Source: Vibrio neptunius (GTDB lineage Bacteria; Pseudomonadota; Gammaproteobacteria; Enterobacterales; Vibrionaceae). From it: a stretch of DNA of 64,000 nt. The translations under genes and the position numbers were made by a program. Below the pieces are notes generated by a model that was not told the origin of the DNA, did not search any database, and was given only the letters and a program-made list of their open reading frames with translations. The stretch covers positions 62,001 to 126,000 of the forward strand of contig NZ_JXXU01000035.1 in NCBI RefSeq assembly GCF_000967495.1, in the 5' to 3' direction. Below are positions 26,580-34,865 of the stretch, in pieces. How positions within the stretch are numbered: the first letter of the stretch is position 1; every line of letters starts with the position of its first letter.

Positions 26580-26605
26580 AAAATCCCTCTTCGAAGAGGG
26601 ATTTT
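26580..26605. terminator. Perfect bidirectional terminator
   Basis: A 26-bp perfect palindrome: stem AAAATCCCTC / GAGGGATTTT closing a TTCGAA loop, a stable UUCG-type hairpin, with A- and T-tracts on both sides. It lies between the truncated methyltransferase and the convergent ThiF gene. Confidence 0.9.
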
Positions 26606-26650
26606 ACTGAATTTTACTAGTTTTGGTCTCGAAATGATCAGAAGAACATC

Positions 26651-27397
26651 CTACAAAATCTTTGGCGCCATTACATCGACGTATTGAAACTGAGGGAATT
26701 TGGCAACGGGGCTACCTTTGGTTATCGCAACGATAGCACCTATAGTCATTGATGCCGAAATTGATGAAGAAATGGCTAGCTGCGAGTCATATTCCACTTG
26801 TTTTGCGTAGTAAGTCTCTGCGCTCTTTACCAAGTAGTCGGACATGGCACCGGAGTGGAGCAAGTGCATCAGAATAGCCTGTTTAATCTCGGTGTGATGA
26901 GCGACTTGATAGTACTCCAGCCAACCTGGCGTAGTGTGATCGAGCAATGTCATCCCAGACCCGAAGCCTAAATTGATGGGAAAAATTTCCACTTTCTTAT
27001 GCTGTTTGCAGATCTGGTGAACGAGAGGGAATTCAGGTGCATCAAAGTCTATGGTATTGATGACAAAATCATGCTCAGGGATGCGTGCCCTCAAGTCTGA
27101 CTCGTCCAGAAACTTGTCTATGACATTAATTGATGCTGTCGCATCTATTTTTGTCAGTCGGTCTCCAATTGCTGACGCTTTGTTCTTACCAAGCTCGTGG
27201 GAAGTAAAGTTTTGTCGATTAAGGTTGCTTGACTCAATGGTATCGCCATCGGCAATGGTAATATGCCGGATGCCAGTGCGAAGAGCCAGTTCTGCGACGA
27301 CCCCACCGATTCCACAGCCTACGATCAAAAGTTTGGTAGAGGCTAGTTGCTGCTGTTCTGTAGGCGAGACGAACAACCAGTTACGTGAATAGTTCAT
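26651..27397 (-). CDS. ThiF/MoeB/E1-like adenylating enzyme
   Basis: A 248-residue protein of the E1-like superfamily. The nucleotide-binding loop GCGIGG is at 27-32, and Asp51-Gly-Asp53 with NLNRQ at 60-63 forms the ATP-Mg site shared by ThiF, MoeB and E1 enzymes. The CxxC zinc pair and the catalytic Cys used by MoeB/ThiF are not found, so it probably adenylates a carboxylate without forming a thioester. ATG 27397 follows AAGGAG by 7 bases. It is the second gene of a pair with a GNAT-fold protein (2-base gap). Known analogues pair E1-like enzymes with peptide- or sulfur-carrier substrates, but no carrier is encoded here, so the substrate is unknown. Confidence 0.78.
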   Translation of the reverse strand: MNYSRNWLFVSPTEQQQLASTKLLIVGCGIGGVVAELALRTGIRHITIADGDTIESSNLNRQNFTSHELGKNKASAIGDRLTKIDATASINVIDKFLDESDLRARIPEHDFVINTIDFDAPEFPLVHQICKQHKKVEIFPINLGFGSGMTLLDHTTPGWLEYYQVAHHTEIKQAILMHLLHSGAMSDYLVKSAETYYAKQVEYDSQLAISSSISASMTIGAIVAITKGSPVAKFPQFQYVDVMAPKIL

Positions 27398-27399
27398 CA

Positions 27400-28263
27400 C
27401 TAGGCTCCTTCGGTAGATTGTCCAGTGACAGATTCTTTAGTTTGATAGGCTGGTCCAGAGCTAACCATTAAAACCAATCGATAGAGACTGATTTGAATCC
27501 AGGTTTTGAATGCAACCCAAGTGTTAAATATACCAACTTGTAGAATGTCTTCTCCCTTCTCAGTATCAATCCACGTCATAACAAAGCTGTTTACGTTGTG
27601 GCGTTTTGCTCTTGGTAGCTGGCGGTAGTCTTTTTCAAACCCCATTTCATCGGTTTCAGAACTGAGAACAAAACGCTTCGAGTCAAAGGTAACGGATTCC
27701 GGATTGTGGAAGTATTTTTTGACATAACCATTGATCAGCGCTTCTGCAACTCGAGCATAGATTTTAGAAGGTGGTTTGATTTGGTTGGACTCTGCGGTAG
27801 GCCATCCTTTTACAGTAAAACGGCTGAAATTTTCTATGATTCTGGGCGTTGCAGATATGTTGGTGGTATAGACTCGTCGATATTTTCTGTAAATGACTTT
27901 GGCTAAGCCTGCGGTAGCGAGTGCCAAAAGATTCGTTCCATTGTTTTCTGCGATAACAACGAGTCCTGCGTGAACAACGGTTAACTTACCTTCGCGAATA
28001 ATGGGGCTCACCAAAAATCCGATAGGCACTTGTTGCTCTTTATACAAGATGCCGACAACCATGCTTTGGAATTTGTTACGTATCGCTTCTACATCATCAG
28101 TAGCATCTAACAGTCTGTGATCAACTGGTTTCTTAGCGCGTCCATTGATTGAGAGTAACTCATCGTAAATATTTAAAAGTGCTTCGTCGCTCAAGTACTT
28201 TCCCGGATTAAAGTAATGATGTGTAGTTGTTGGTCCAAAGTGATCTATGTAGGTGTGCGTCAT
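27400..28263 (-). CDS. GNAT-fold N-acyltransferase-like protein
   Basis: A 287-residue cytoplasmic protein. ATG 28263 is used because GAGG lies 9 bases upstream. A GNAT-like core is visible: MVVGILYKEQQVPIGFLVSPIIREGKL (strands), VVHAGLVVIAENNGTNLLALATAGLAKVI (acyl-CoA-binding strand and helix) and YTTNISATPRIIENF. N-acyl amino acid synthases have a similar order. The C-terminal third (after about 215) is a conserved-looking extension with NVNSFVMTWIDTEKGED. Its stop overlaps the possible GTG start of the ThiF gene, so the two are one operon. Together they may make an acylated and adenylated, or amide-forming, small product; no experimental analogue is known to me. Confidence 0.6.
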   Translation of the reverse strand: MTHTYIDHFGPTTTHHYFNPGKYLSDEALLNIYDELLSINGRAKKPVDHRLLDATDDVEAIRNKFQSMVVGILYKEQQVPIGFLVSPIIREGKLTVVHAGLVVIAENNGTNLLALATAGLAKVIYRKYRRVYTTNISATPRIIENFSRFTVKGWPTAESNQIKPPSKIYARVAEALINGYVKKYFHNPESVTFDSKRFVLSSETDEMGFEKDYRQLPRAKRHNVNSFVMTWIDTEKGEDILQVGIFNTWVAFKTWIQISLYRLVLMVSSGPAYQTKESVTGQSTEGA

Positions 28264-28749
28264 AGCAGCTAGCCTCGTTGTAATTATCATTGCTGTTTTT
28301 ATGTACGACCTTGGCCTTATAAATAGTGATAATTTACTTTGCATAATCATCATAAATATAAATAAAAACAGGATTTTAAATAAAAATTTTGCATATGCTA
28401 CTGGTTTTATATTTTGGTGAAAGGCAGTAGATCACAAATGATGAATGCAACCAATGTGATATGGAAAATTGAACGATTTGAAAAGGTGGCTATACATGAG
28501 GAGGTGTGGTGGGAGTTGTTGTGACCTCTCGTTGCACTCTATGCTTGGGTGTTAGCTGAACGAGCAACTCATCACTTAATAAATCGATGAGTTGCTGGCG
28601 TAGCTATCTTTAATTATTTGAAGTTAAGGATTGGTGCCTGCTCAACCTTCTGAAGGCAGGTTTCTCTAAAGACTAGTTACGCTGGGTAAGTTTGGCTATT
28701 TTTTGAGGCCAGTAGACCGCCTCAATCTTGAGGGAGTGTTAAGGATATT
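28264..28749. other. Gene-free spacer with an 11-bp hairpin
   Basis: 486 bases without a gene. It holds the promoter of the GNAT-ThiF operon (AT-rich near 28290-28400) and a perfect inverted repeat AGCAACTCATC / GATGAGTTGCT at 28563-28573 and 28586-28596 with a 12-base loop, which has no T-run and could be an operator, a weak terminator or a small-RNA stem. ArfB ends at its right side. Confidence 0.5.
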
Positions 28750-29163
28750 TTAGTGACTCACCTTACCGCGCAAGGATTTTGTTTGTGACTTTATTCCTTT
28801 GGCTTTTAGGCGTCTTTCTTTCGAAGCTCTTGTGGGTTTGGTTGTGCGGCGTTTTTTCTGTACGACATTAGCGGAGCGAATCAGTTCGGCGAGACGATTA
28901 AGTGCGTCTTCTTTGTTCTGCTCCTGAGTGCGGTATTGCTGCGCTTTGATGGTGATAACGCCTTCTTTCGAGATGCGTGAATCATTTAATGCTAGCAAGC
29001 GCTCTTTATACACCGCAGGAAGTGTTGAGTGCCTTATATCAAACTGCAGGTGTATCGCAGAAGAGACTTTATTCACATTCTGGCCGCCAGCACCTTGAGC
29101 GCGAATTGCCGTAAGTTGAATTTCCCATGCCTGAAGCGTGACTGTGTTTGAAATAGTGAGCAT
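28750..29163 (-). CDS. arfB: Peptidyl-tRNA hydrolase ArfB (YaeJ)
   Basis: A 137-residue class I release-factor-like protein that frees ribosomes stalled without a stop codon by hydrolysing peptidyl-tRNA. The catalytic GGQ is at 26-28 (AQGAGGQNVNKVSSAIHL), and the basic C-terminal tail (KKRRTTKPTRASKERRLKAKGIKSQTKS), which enters the empty mRNA channel, is present. The length matches the 140-residue E. coli protein. The start at 29163 (MLTISNTV) is preferred to an upstream extension with no ribosome site. It lies 96 bases downstream of the PACE transporter gene on the same strand. Confidence 0.93.
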   Translation of the reverse strand: MLTISNTVTLQAWEIQLTAIRAQGAGGQNVNKVSSAIHLQFDIRHSTLPAVYKERLLALNDSRISKEGVITIKAQQYRTQEQNKEDALNRLAELIRSANVVQKKRRTTKPTRASKERRLKAKGIKSQTKSLRGKVSH

Positions 29164-29259
29164 TAATGAAGTGGATTTGCCGAGTAATAAGCGAAGTGTA
29201 AAGCGAATAGCGGCTAAATACCACGAGCTTTGATAAAACCAAAGCCCGTGCATCTGCGT

Positions 29260-29688
29260 TTATGCTGAAGTGGCCAGTCGCTGAGTGGTAATGCGTTGAC
29301 GAATCGCGTCGTAAACCCAGTTGAAGCCGATGGAGTAAAGGACGAAGAAAATCACCACGCCAATATCCATGACTAACACTGACCAGAATCCGAGTTGCAG
29401 TGTCCACATTAGAACTGGGAAAGAGATGATCATCATGCCCAATTCGAATCCGAGCCCGTGCAGAATACGTACTTTGGCGGTTCGCTTACTGCGGTCTGCA
29501 CCGAATACTTTGTCGTAACCATAGTTGTAAATGTAGTTCCAGCCCATCGCTATCATTGATAGTGCGATTGCTAGCCCCGCCATTTTTCCCGCGCCGTTTC
29601 CAGTGATCAGCGTTGCTAGCGTCGCCATTACAATCAAGGCAACCAGCTCAAATAGCACCATATGTAGAATGCGTTCTTTATGTGACAT
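29260..29688 (-). CDS. PACE-family biocide efflux transporter (AceI-like)
   Basis: A 142-residue inner-membrane protein with four transmembrane helices in two repeated bacterial transmembrane pair (BTP) domains. RILHMVLFELVALI, with the essential-type Glu14 in the first helix, WNYIYNYGYDKVFG, RILHGLGFELGMMI and WVYDAI are the PACE signatures. The family exports chlorhexidine, acriflavine and polyamine-like cations. It is divergently transcribed from a LysR regulator with a 91-base gap, exactly as Acinetobacter aceI lies next to aceR, so it is probably induced by its substrates through that regulator. Confidence 0.9.
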   Translation of the reverse strand: MSHKERILHMVLFELVALIVMATLATLITGNGAGKMAGLAIALSMIAMGWNYIYNYGYDKVFGADRSKRTAKVRILHGLGFELGMMIISFPVLMWTLQLGFWSVLVMDIGVVIFFVLYSIGFNWVYDAIRQRITTQRLATSA

Positions 29689-29779
29689 TGTTTCTCTCTC
29701 ACTTATGTACTAATTATTTGCTATAAATAATATCAGTAATTATGATTGAATAAAGATAGTAACTATCACTAATGATGAT

Positions 29780-30661
29780 ATGTATAACATTGAGCAACTA
29801 AGGATGTTTGTTGAAGCCGTTGAGCAGGGCTCCTTTTCCGCTAGTGCGAGAAAGTTGGGCAAAGTGCAGTCAGCGGTGAGTCAGGGGATCAACAATCTAG
29901 AGATTGACCTGAATATTCAGCTATTTGATCGTTCGACGCGTAAGCCGACGCTGACCCGTGAAGGGCGTCAATTGTTTAAGCAGGTCAAAGCGATTGTCTT
30001 GCAGGTGGAAGAGCTGAACGCCTCTGTGGAATCGATTGAAAGCGGCGATGAGGAACTAATTCGCCTTGCTGTAGATGATGCGCTCATGGTGCCGAGTTTA
30101 CCGAAAATACTTCACCAGTTTGCGGAGGCCTTTCCGGCAACAGAGATTGAACTGATTTCGACCGCCAGTATGGATGTCGTCGAGTCTTTGACTTCACGTC
30201 TGGCAGACATTGGCATCATGTTTACTGATTTGGATTTTAGTCAGGACATTCACCCGTGCTTTATTGGCCATTTGCCGTTTAAAGCGATCTGCCATCCAGC
30301 TCACCCTCTGGCTGAGCTGGATACGGTCACGATCACTGATGCCATCAAATACCGCCAGTTGTTACCGCGTGGTAACCAAGGCGCCACCTTACAGCAATTT
30401 CCCGTGTTAGCATCCAAGGTGTGGTGGTCAAACAATTTTAGCTCGATTAAGCACACTATTCTGCACGGCAACTTAGGTTGGTCCTATCTGCCCGCTCACA
30501 TGGTAGATCCTGCTATTGAGTCAGGTGCCTTGGTTGAATTACGTGTTTCGATTGACCACAAGACTTGGAGCCCTCCTGTGGATGTGGCGACCTTGAAAAG
30601 TTCAGGTAAGGGTCCGGCACTCTTATGGTTGGAAGAGCACCTCAAGCAACTGCTTGACTGA
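29780..30661 (+). CDS. LysR-family regulator, AceR-like
   Basis: A 293-residue transcription factor. The winged helix at about 1-60 (MYNIEQLRMFVEAVEQGSFSASARKLGKVQSAVSQGINNLEIDLNIQLFDRS) is typical of LysR, followed by the two-lobed effector-binding domain (from about 92 on, beginning RLAVDDALMVPSLP). It is divergent from the PACE transporter gene, so by analogy with AceR it should activate that gene in response to a biocide or polyamine. The shared 91-base promoter region is AT-rich and holds no strong dyad that I can single out. It ends 6 bases before the convergent LysE gene. Confidence 0.85.
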   Translation: MYNIEQLRMFVEAVEQGSFSASARKLGKVQSAVSQGINNLEIDLNIQLFDRSTRKPTLTREGRQLFKQVKAIVLQVEELNASVESIESGDEELIRLAVDDALMVPSLPKILHQFAEAFPATEIELISTASMDVVESLTSRLADIGIMFTDLDFSQDIHPCFIGHLPFKAICHPAHPLAELDTVTITDAIKYRQLLPRGNQGATLQQFPVLASKVWWSNNFSSIKHTILHGNLGWSYLPAHMVDPAIESGALVELRVSIDHKTWSPPVDVATLKSSGKGPALLWLEEHLKQLLD

Positions 30662-30667
30662 TTCTTA

Positions 30668-31279
30668 TTATGCTTTGGTTGCCAATAAGGCGCCGAAAGA
30701 GACAAGCGCAATGCCGCAGGCTTGTTCTAGCTTTTTCTTCAATTTCAGCAAGCGCGTTTGAAGGGTTGGCGAGGTCAGCAGGACGGCCACTAAACCAAAC
30801 CACAGCCCGTGGAGCAGAATCATATAGCCACCGTAAAACAGCGCTAGAGTCAATTCTTCGCCGTTGTGAGAAATGACTTGACTAAAGATACTAACAAAGA
30901 ACAACATGGTTTTTGGGTTCAATGCGTTACAAAGCCAGCCTTGCAATGCATAACGCCACTGAGCTTGGTGGTTTTCTATGCCGGCTTGTTGCTCTAATTC
31001 GTGGCTGCTGGATAAAAATCCTTTTATCCCTAGATAAATCAGATACGCAGCGCCGAGATATTTCAGGCATTGGAAAAGAAAAAGGTTTTGTGAAATTAAG
31101 TAACCAATACCTAAAATAGAGTAGGCGATGTGAACCGTAATTGCGGTACTAATGCCAATGGCAGTCCAAACACCTGCCGCTCTCCCTTGTTGAATACTGT
31201 TCCTCAACACTAAGACAAAATCTGCCCCGGGGCTAATAACAATAAAGAAGCCAAGTACGGCTAAACTAACAAATTCCAT
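30668..31279 (-). CDS. LysE/RhtB-family amino acid exporter
   Basis: A 203-residue inner-membrane protein with six transmembrane helices. The N-terminus (VSLAVLGFFIVISPGADFVLVLRNSIQQGRAAGVWTAIG) carries the SPGADF pattern of the LysE/RhtB family, and NALNPKTMLFFVSIFSQV is a second family motif. Substrate is unknown: family members export Lys, Thr, homoserine or related metabolites by proton antiport. It is divergent from a LysR gene at 31383, which probably controls it, and convergent with the AceR-like gene. Confidence 0.85.
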   Translation of the reverse strand: MEFVSLAVLGFFIVISPGADFVLVLRNSIQQGRAAGVWTAIGISTAITVHIAYSILGIGYLISQNLFLFQCLKYLGAAYLIYLGIKGFLSSSHELEQQAGIENHQAQWRYALQGWLCNALNPKTMLFFVSIFSQVISHNGEELTLALFYGGYMILLHGLWFGLVAVLLTSPTLQTRLLKLKKKLEQACGIALVSFGALLATKA

Positions 31280-31382
31280 TGTGAACCTTTGTATATTGTT
31301 TATAAGATGCAGCTATTGTAGGAAGCTTTCCTCCTTTCTATAATCGAAACTATTGCCAAAGAATTGTGAGATAAATTCACAT

Positions 31383-32258
31383 ATGCGTCACCTTAAAGCG
31401 TTTCACGCATTCCACATCGCAGCATCGTCCCGCAGTTATACGCAGGCAGCAGAGCAGCTCAATCTGACGCATGGGGCCGTAAGTAAGCAAATCAAGACGT
31501 TAGAGCAGTATTTGGATAAGCGCCTGTTTCATAAACAAGGTCGAAATGTGGTGCTAACCGAAGAAGGGCAACTGCTCAAGAGCTATACCGAGCAGGCGTT
31601 TGGCGCTTTATCGGCAGGTGTTGCCAAGCTCAACAGTCTTGATGCTCACTCTTTGGAAGTGTCCTGTGAACCCACGCTTACCATGCGCTGGCTGATGCCC
31701 AAGCTGGACGAATTCTATTCTCAAACAGGGACGGATGTTCGCTTATCCACGGCAGGAGGCCCAATCAATCTGGTCAATGCGGGGCTGGATGTCGCGATTC
31801 GTCGTGACGATTTCCCGATCCCGTCGCACTATCAGATAACTTCTTTGGTGGAAGAGTGGGCGGGTCCAGTGTGTAGCAAAGAATACTGGGAGAGCATTCA
31901 AGGTGATATACAAAATGCTAAGGTGCTGCATTCTCAAACGCGTTTAACAGCGTGGCAAGAGTGGTTAAATGCTTCGTCTCTCTCAGGAGTCACAACAAAA
32001 TCCCAGCAAAGCTTTGCTCATTTCTATTTTTGTTTGCAGGCGGCAAGTGACGGGCTTGGGATCGCTATAGGTTCTTACCCACTGGTACATCATGACATCC
32101 AGCAGGGGCGGTTAATTGCGCCAATGGGCTTTTCTCTCACCGGGCACAATTATGTTGCCATCCAAGACGCCGATCATCATTCTCCATTGAGTACGCCATT
32201 CATCAACTGGATGAAATCGGAAATGAGTGACTGCTTACCTTGTCACTGTGCAGCATAG
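31383..32258 (+). CDS. LysR-family regulator, GcvA-like
   Basis: A 291-residue DNA-binding protein. The start ATG 31383 opens the conserved MRHLKAFHAFHIAASSRSYTQAAEQLNLTHGAVSKQIKTLE winged helix, as in the GcvA subgroup; the effector domain starts LEVSCEPTLTMRWLMPKLDEF. It is divergent from the LysE/RhtB exporter gene (103-base gap), so it is likely the exporter's regulator, responding to an amino acid or metabolite. The upstream in-frame TTG at 31353 adds ten residues with no family match and was not used. Confidence 0.85.
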   Translation: MRHLKAFHAFHIAASSRSYTQAAEQLNLTHGAVSKQIKTLEQYLDKRLFHKQGRNVVLTEEGQLLKSYTEQAFGALSAGVAKLNSLDAHSLEVSCEPTLTMRWLMPKLDEFYSQTGTDVRLSTAGGPINLVNAGLDVAIRRDDFPIPSHYQITSLVEEWAGPVCSKEYWESIQGDIQNAKVLHSQTRLTAWQEWLNASSLSGVTTKSQQSFAHFYFCLQAASDGLGIAIGSYPLVHHDIQQGRLIAPMGFSLTGHNYVAIQDADHHSPLSTPFINWMKSEMSDCLPCHCAA

Positions 32259-32266
32259 CCCTTGCG

Positions 32267-32827
32267 TTATTGACCAGACATTAAAGCGCGGCAATAGAGT
32301 GAAAGTGGTCCTGTCATCATGTTTTCATCGAGTAGGTCGGTGTTAGGGTTGCAATTAAGGGCTAAAGCAAACCCGTGCAGGTAATCCGCCAAAAGGTGAA
32401 TGGCATTACGCTCCTCTGCCTCGCTCAAAGACAATGGTGCGATAATAGATTTGAAGCGCTCAACGAAGACCATCGCTGGGCTGACAGATTCCATGCTGAG
32501 CAAAGTGGTCAACAATCCGGGATAGCTCTTCAACAACTGGACATAGCTGGTTGCTAACTGCGTGAGCTCATGCTGCCAGTTTTGGTTAGTTTTAGGCAGA
32601 TAGATGTCTTCAATTAAGGAAACCGTGATGGCTTCCAGCAGCGTATCTTTGTTTTTGAAATAGTGATAGATGGCCATAGCGTCGACATCTAACTCACTGG
32701 CCAGTGCCCGTATACTAGGAATTTTTCCCTGTTCTTTCATCATTGATTTTGCAACCGAAAGAATCCGTTCCTCACCTAATTGAGTTTTTTCTCCTGCTGG
32801 TCTTCCGCGTTTCTTCTTGACAGTCAT
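32267..32827 (-). CDS. TetR-family repressor
   Basis: A 186-residue regulator: a basic KKKRGRPAGEKTQ leader, a TetR HTH at about 18-65 (ERILSVAKSMMKEQGKIPSIRALASELDVDAMAIYHYFKNKDTLLEAI) and a helical ligand-binding C-terminus. It is divergent from a RibD/DHFR-like oxidoreductase gene with a 27-bp perfect palindrome in the gap, so it should repress both genes until a ligand is bound. The ligand is unknown. Confidence 0.88.
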   Translation of the reverse strand: MTVKKKRGRPAGEKTQLGEERILSVAKSMMKEQGKIPSIRALASELDVDAMAIYHYFKNKDTLLEAITVSLIEDIYLPKTNQNWQHELTQLATSYVQLLKSYPGLLTTLLSMESVSPAMVFVERFKSIIAPLSLSEAEERNAIHLLADYLHGFALALNCNPNTDLLDENMMTGPLSLYCRALMSGQ

Positions 32828-32851
32828 TTTGTTATCTCGTTATAGTATTTT

Positions 32852-32878
32852 CATTAATTCTACACTGTAGAATTAATG
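32852..32878. promoter_or_regulatory. Perfect 27-bp palindromic operator for TetR
   Basis: Two 13-base arms, CATTAATTCTACA and TGTAGAATTAATG, flank a single central C. It lies 25 bases from the TetR start and 40 bases from the oxidoreductase start. It is the obvious binding site of the adjacent TetR repressor. Confidence 0.85.
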
Positions 32879-32917
32879 GTGTCGAGTTCGTTTACCTATA
32901 ACTATCGGAGCTGTTTT

Positions 32918-33448
32918 ATGTCTAACATCGTGTTTATTGCTACTAGTCTAGACGGGTATATCGCGGATAAAGAAGGTGGCCTTGATTGGCTACATTCGGT
33001 CCCGAACCCAGACAATCATGATATGGGGTTCTCTAACATCATGAAGCGCATCGATGCGCTCGTGATGGGGCGAAACACATTGGATGTGATTTTAGGCTTT
33101 GGTGGTGAGTGGCCTTATTCCAAACCTGTTTTTGTATTGAGTAATACAATGGACAAGGTGCCTGAAGGTTATGAAGACAAGGTCTTTTTGGTTAAAGGGG
33201 TTCTGGAGAGTGTACTGGAGGAATTAAATGGTCAGGGTTACAAAAATCTCTACATTGATGGTGGAAAAACGGTACAGAGCTTCCTTCAGCAAGACCTGAT
33301 TGATGAGATGATCATCACTACGATTCCAGTATTACTTGGTGGTGGCGCGCCGCTGTTTGGTGAATTAGTGAATCCATTGAATTTCAAGCTGCATAAGAGT
33401 GAAACCTATCTGGCAGCTATTGTTCAAAGTCATTATTTAAGAGATTGA
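32918..33448 (+). CDS. RibD C-terminal/DHFR-fold oxidoreductase
   Basis: A 176-residue protein of the RibD C-terminal domain/dihydrofolate-reductase-like family: MSNIVFIATSLDGYIADKEGGLDWL at the start, ALVMGRNTLDVIL (NADPH-binding-type loop), NLYIDGGKTVQSFLQQ and TTIPVLLGGGAPLFG. Family members are NADPH-dependent reductases of unsettled substrate. ATG 32918 is used with CGGAG 8 bases upstream. It is the divergent partner of the TetR gene across the palindrome and is probably induced by the same signal. A dihydrofolate reductase role is not supported. Confidence 0.83.
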   Translation: MSNIVFIATSLDGYIADKEGGLDWLHSVPNPDNHDMGFSNIMKRIDALVMGRNTLDVILGFGGEWPYSKPVFVLSNTMDKVPEGYEDKVFLVKGVLESVLEELNGQGYKNLYIDGGKTVQSFLQQDLIDEMIITTIPVLLGGGAPLFGELVNPLNFKLHKSETYLAAIVQSHYLRD

Positions 33449-33654
33449 AAAATAGTAGAAACGTCAATGTTTATAATGTCAAATAATTGATATATATAAC
33501 ATTTTAAATGGATGCTCTCTTAGTGTTTCATCAGCTAAATGTAGTAATTTCCTATCGCCAGTCACACATCCGAATTTAGCGTTCGATTTATTGTTGTAAT
33601 TGTTTGTCGAAAAGGGCATTTAGACGTCGATAAATTGGACGTAAAGGATTGAAC

Positions 33655-34809
33655 ATGCCGCTTTCTTATGATGATACTCAAAGACTTAGGGAGTTTTACA
33701 AAGTTTGTCTCGATAGCCAACATCAGATGTTGGGATATCCAGTTGCGACAGATTACGACTATCAGGACCTATGGTCTTTCTTCCAGTTTTCTATTAATAA
33801 TGTGGGTGACTGGGCGGAAACGTCGAACTACCCAATGAATACCTTTCCCTTTGAGCAGGATGTTGTTGAGTACTTTTGTCGGCTATTTCACACCAACACA
33901 GAGAACGCTTGGGGGTATGTCACTAACGGTGGCACTGAAGGTAATATGTACGGGTGCTATTTGGCACGCGAACGCTTTCCTGACGGTGTGGTGTATTTTT
34001 CCAAGGATACCCACTACTCAGTAATGAAGATTGTTCGCTTTCTCAACGTTGAGCACTGTGTTGTAGAGTCTCAGGCGAATGGTGAGATGGATTATGACGC
34101 GCTTGAATCCGCTCTTAAGGAAAATTGGAATAAACCACCGATTATTTTCGCCAATATTGGCACGACTATGTTCGGAGCGATAGATGATCTAGAGCAGATT
34201 CAGGCTCGATTGTATAACGCAGGATTTGGTCGCGATCAGTACTACATCCATGCGGACGCCGCGTTACACGGACTAATTGTTCCTTATGTGGACAACCCAC
34301 CCCCATTTTCGTTCAAAGACGGTATTGATTCCATATCAGTATCTGGACATAAAATGTTGGGCTCTCCGATTCCATGTGGCATGGTGTTGGCGTTGAAAGA
34401 GCACACCGATAAGATCAGCCATCAGATTGAGTATATTGCTGCGCCAGATAAAACACTCACAGGCTCGCGTAATGGTTTAACGCCTTTATTTCTATGGAAG
34501 TTTATTCGAAGTTCCAGCGAACAAGAAAAAAGAGAACGAATTCAAAGCTGCCTTGAATTGGCAGATGACACGGTTCAGGTACTTAACCAGCATAATATTC
34601 CAGCCTGGCGAAACGCCAATTCAACCATCGTTGTATTCCCCAAACCTTCTGAAGCCATATGGAGAAAGCACCATCTTGCGGTTGCAAATGGTATGGCGCA
34701 CATCATTATCGCAGGTCAGACAGTGAGCAACCGAAGCAAATTGAATCAAGTTCTGGATGATTTGATGAGTGAGCAAGCTTATACGGAGATGGCTCTCTGT
34801 AAAGAGTAA
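33655..34809 (+). CDS. hdc: PLP-dependent histidine decarboxylase
   Basis: A 384-residue enzyme converting histidine to histamine. The group II decarboxylase fold with SVSGHKMLGSPIP puts the PLP Schiff-base Lys at residue 233, the position of the Morganella-type enzyme. VTNGGTEGNMYG, FANIGTTMFGAID and HADAALHG are the other cofactor motifs. ATG 33655 follows AAAGGA by 6 bases. Marine Vibrio-type decarboxylases feed histamine-based siderophores such as anguibactin, but no siderophore synthetase gene is in this window; acid resistance or histamine release is an alternative. It has its own promoter and terminator. Confidence 0.9.
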   Translation: MPLSYDDTQRLREFYKVCLDSQHQMLGYPVATDYDYQDLWSFFQFSINNVGDWAETSNYPMNTFPFEQDVVEYFCRLFHTNTENAWGYVTNGGTEGNMYGCYLARERFPDGVVYFSKDTHYSVMKIVRFLNVEHCVVESQANGEMDYDALESALKENWNKPPIIFANIGTTMFGAIDDLEQIQARLYNAGFGRDQYYIHADAALHGLIVPYVDNPPPFSFKDGIDSISVSGHKMLGSPIPCGMVLALKEHTDKISHQIEYIAAPDKTLTGSRNGLTPLFLWKFIRSSSEQEKRERIQSCLELADDTVQVLNQHNIPAWRNANSTIVVFPKPSEAIWRKHHLAVANGMAHIIIAGQTVSNRSKLNQVLDDLMSEQAYTEMALCKE

Positions 34810-34813
34810 CAGT

Positions 34814-34837
34814 GAAAAGGGCCAGAGTGCCCTTTTC
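34814..34837. terminator. Terminator between hdc and the unknown trio
   Basis: A 9-bp stem GAAAAGGGC / GCCCTTTTC with a six-base CAGAGT loop, 4 bases past the hdc stop. The minus-strand trio ends 28 bases further on, so it may serve both directions. Confidence 0.75.
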
Positions 34838-34865
34838 TGATTTGCAGTGAGGGAAGCTAATTATC

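Noticed and set aside
28264..28360. Fur box upstream of the GNAT-ThiF pair
   Set aside because: The best alignment around ATGATAAT matches only about 11 of 19 positions, within the noise for AT-rich DNA.
28563..28596. Inverted repeat as an integron attC site
   Set aside because: It lacks the conserved R' and R'' core sites and the cassette layout; it is too short and has no neighbouring cassettes.
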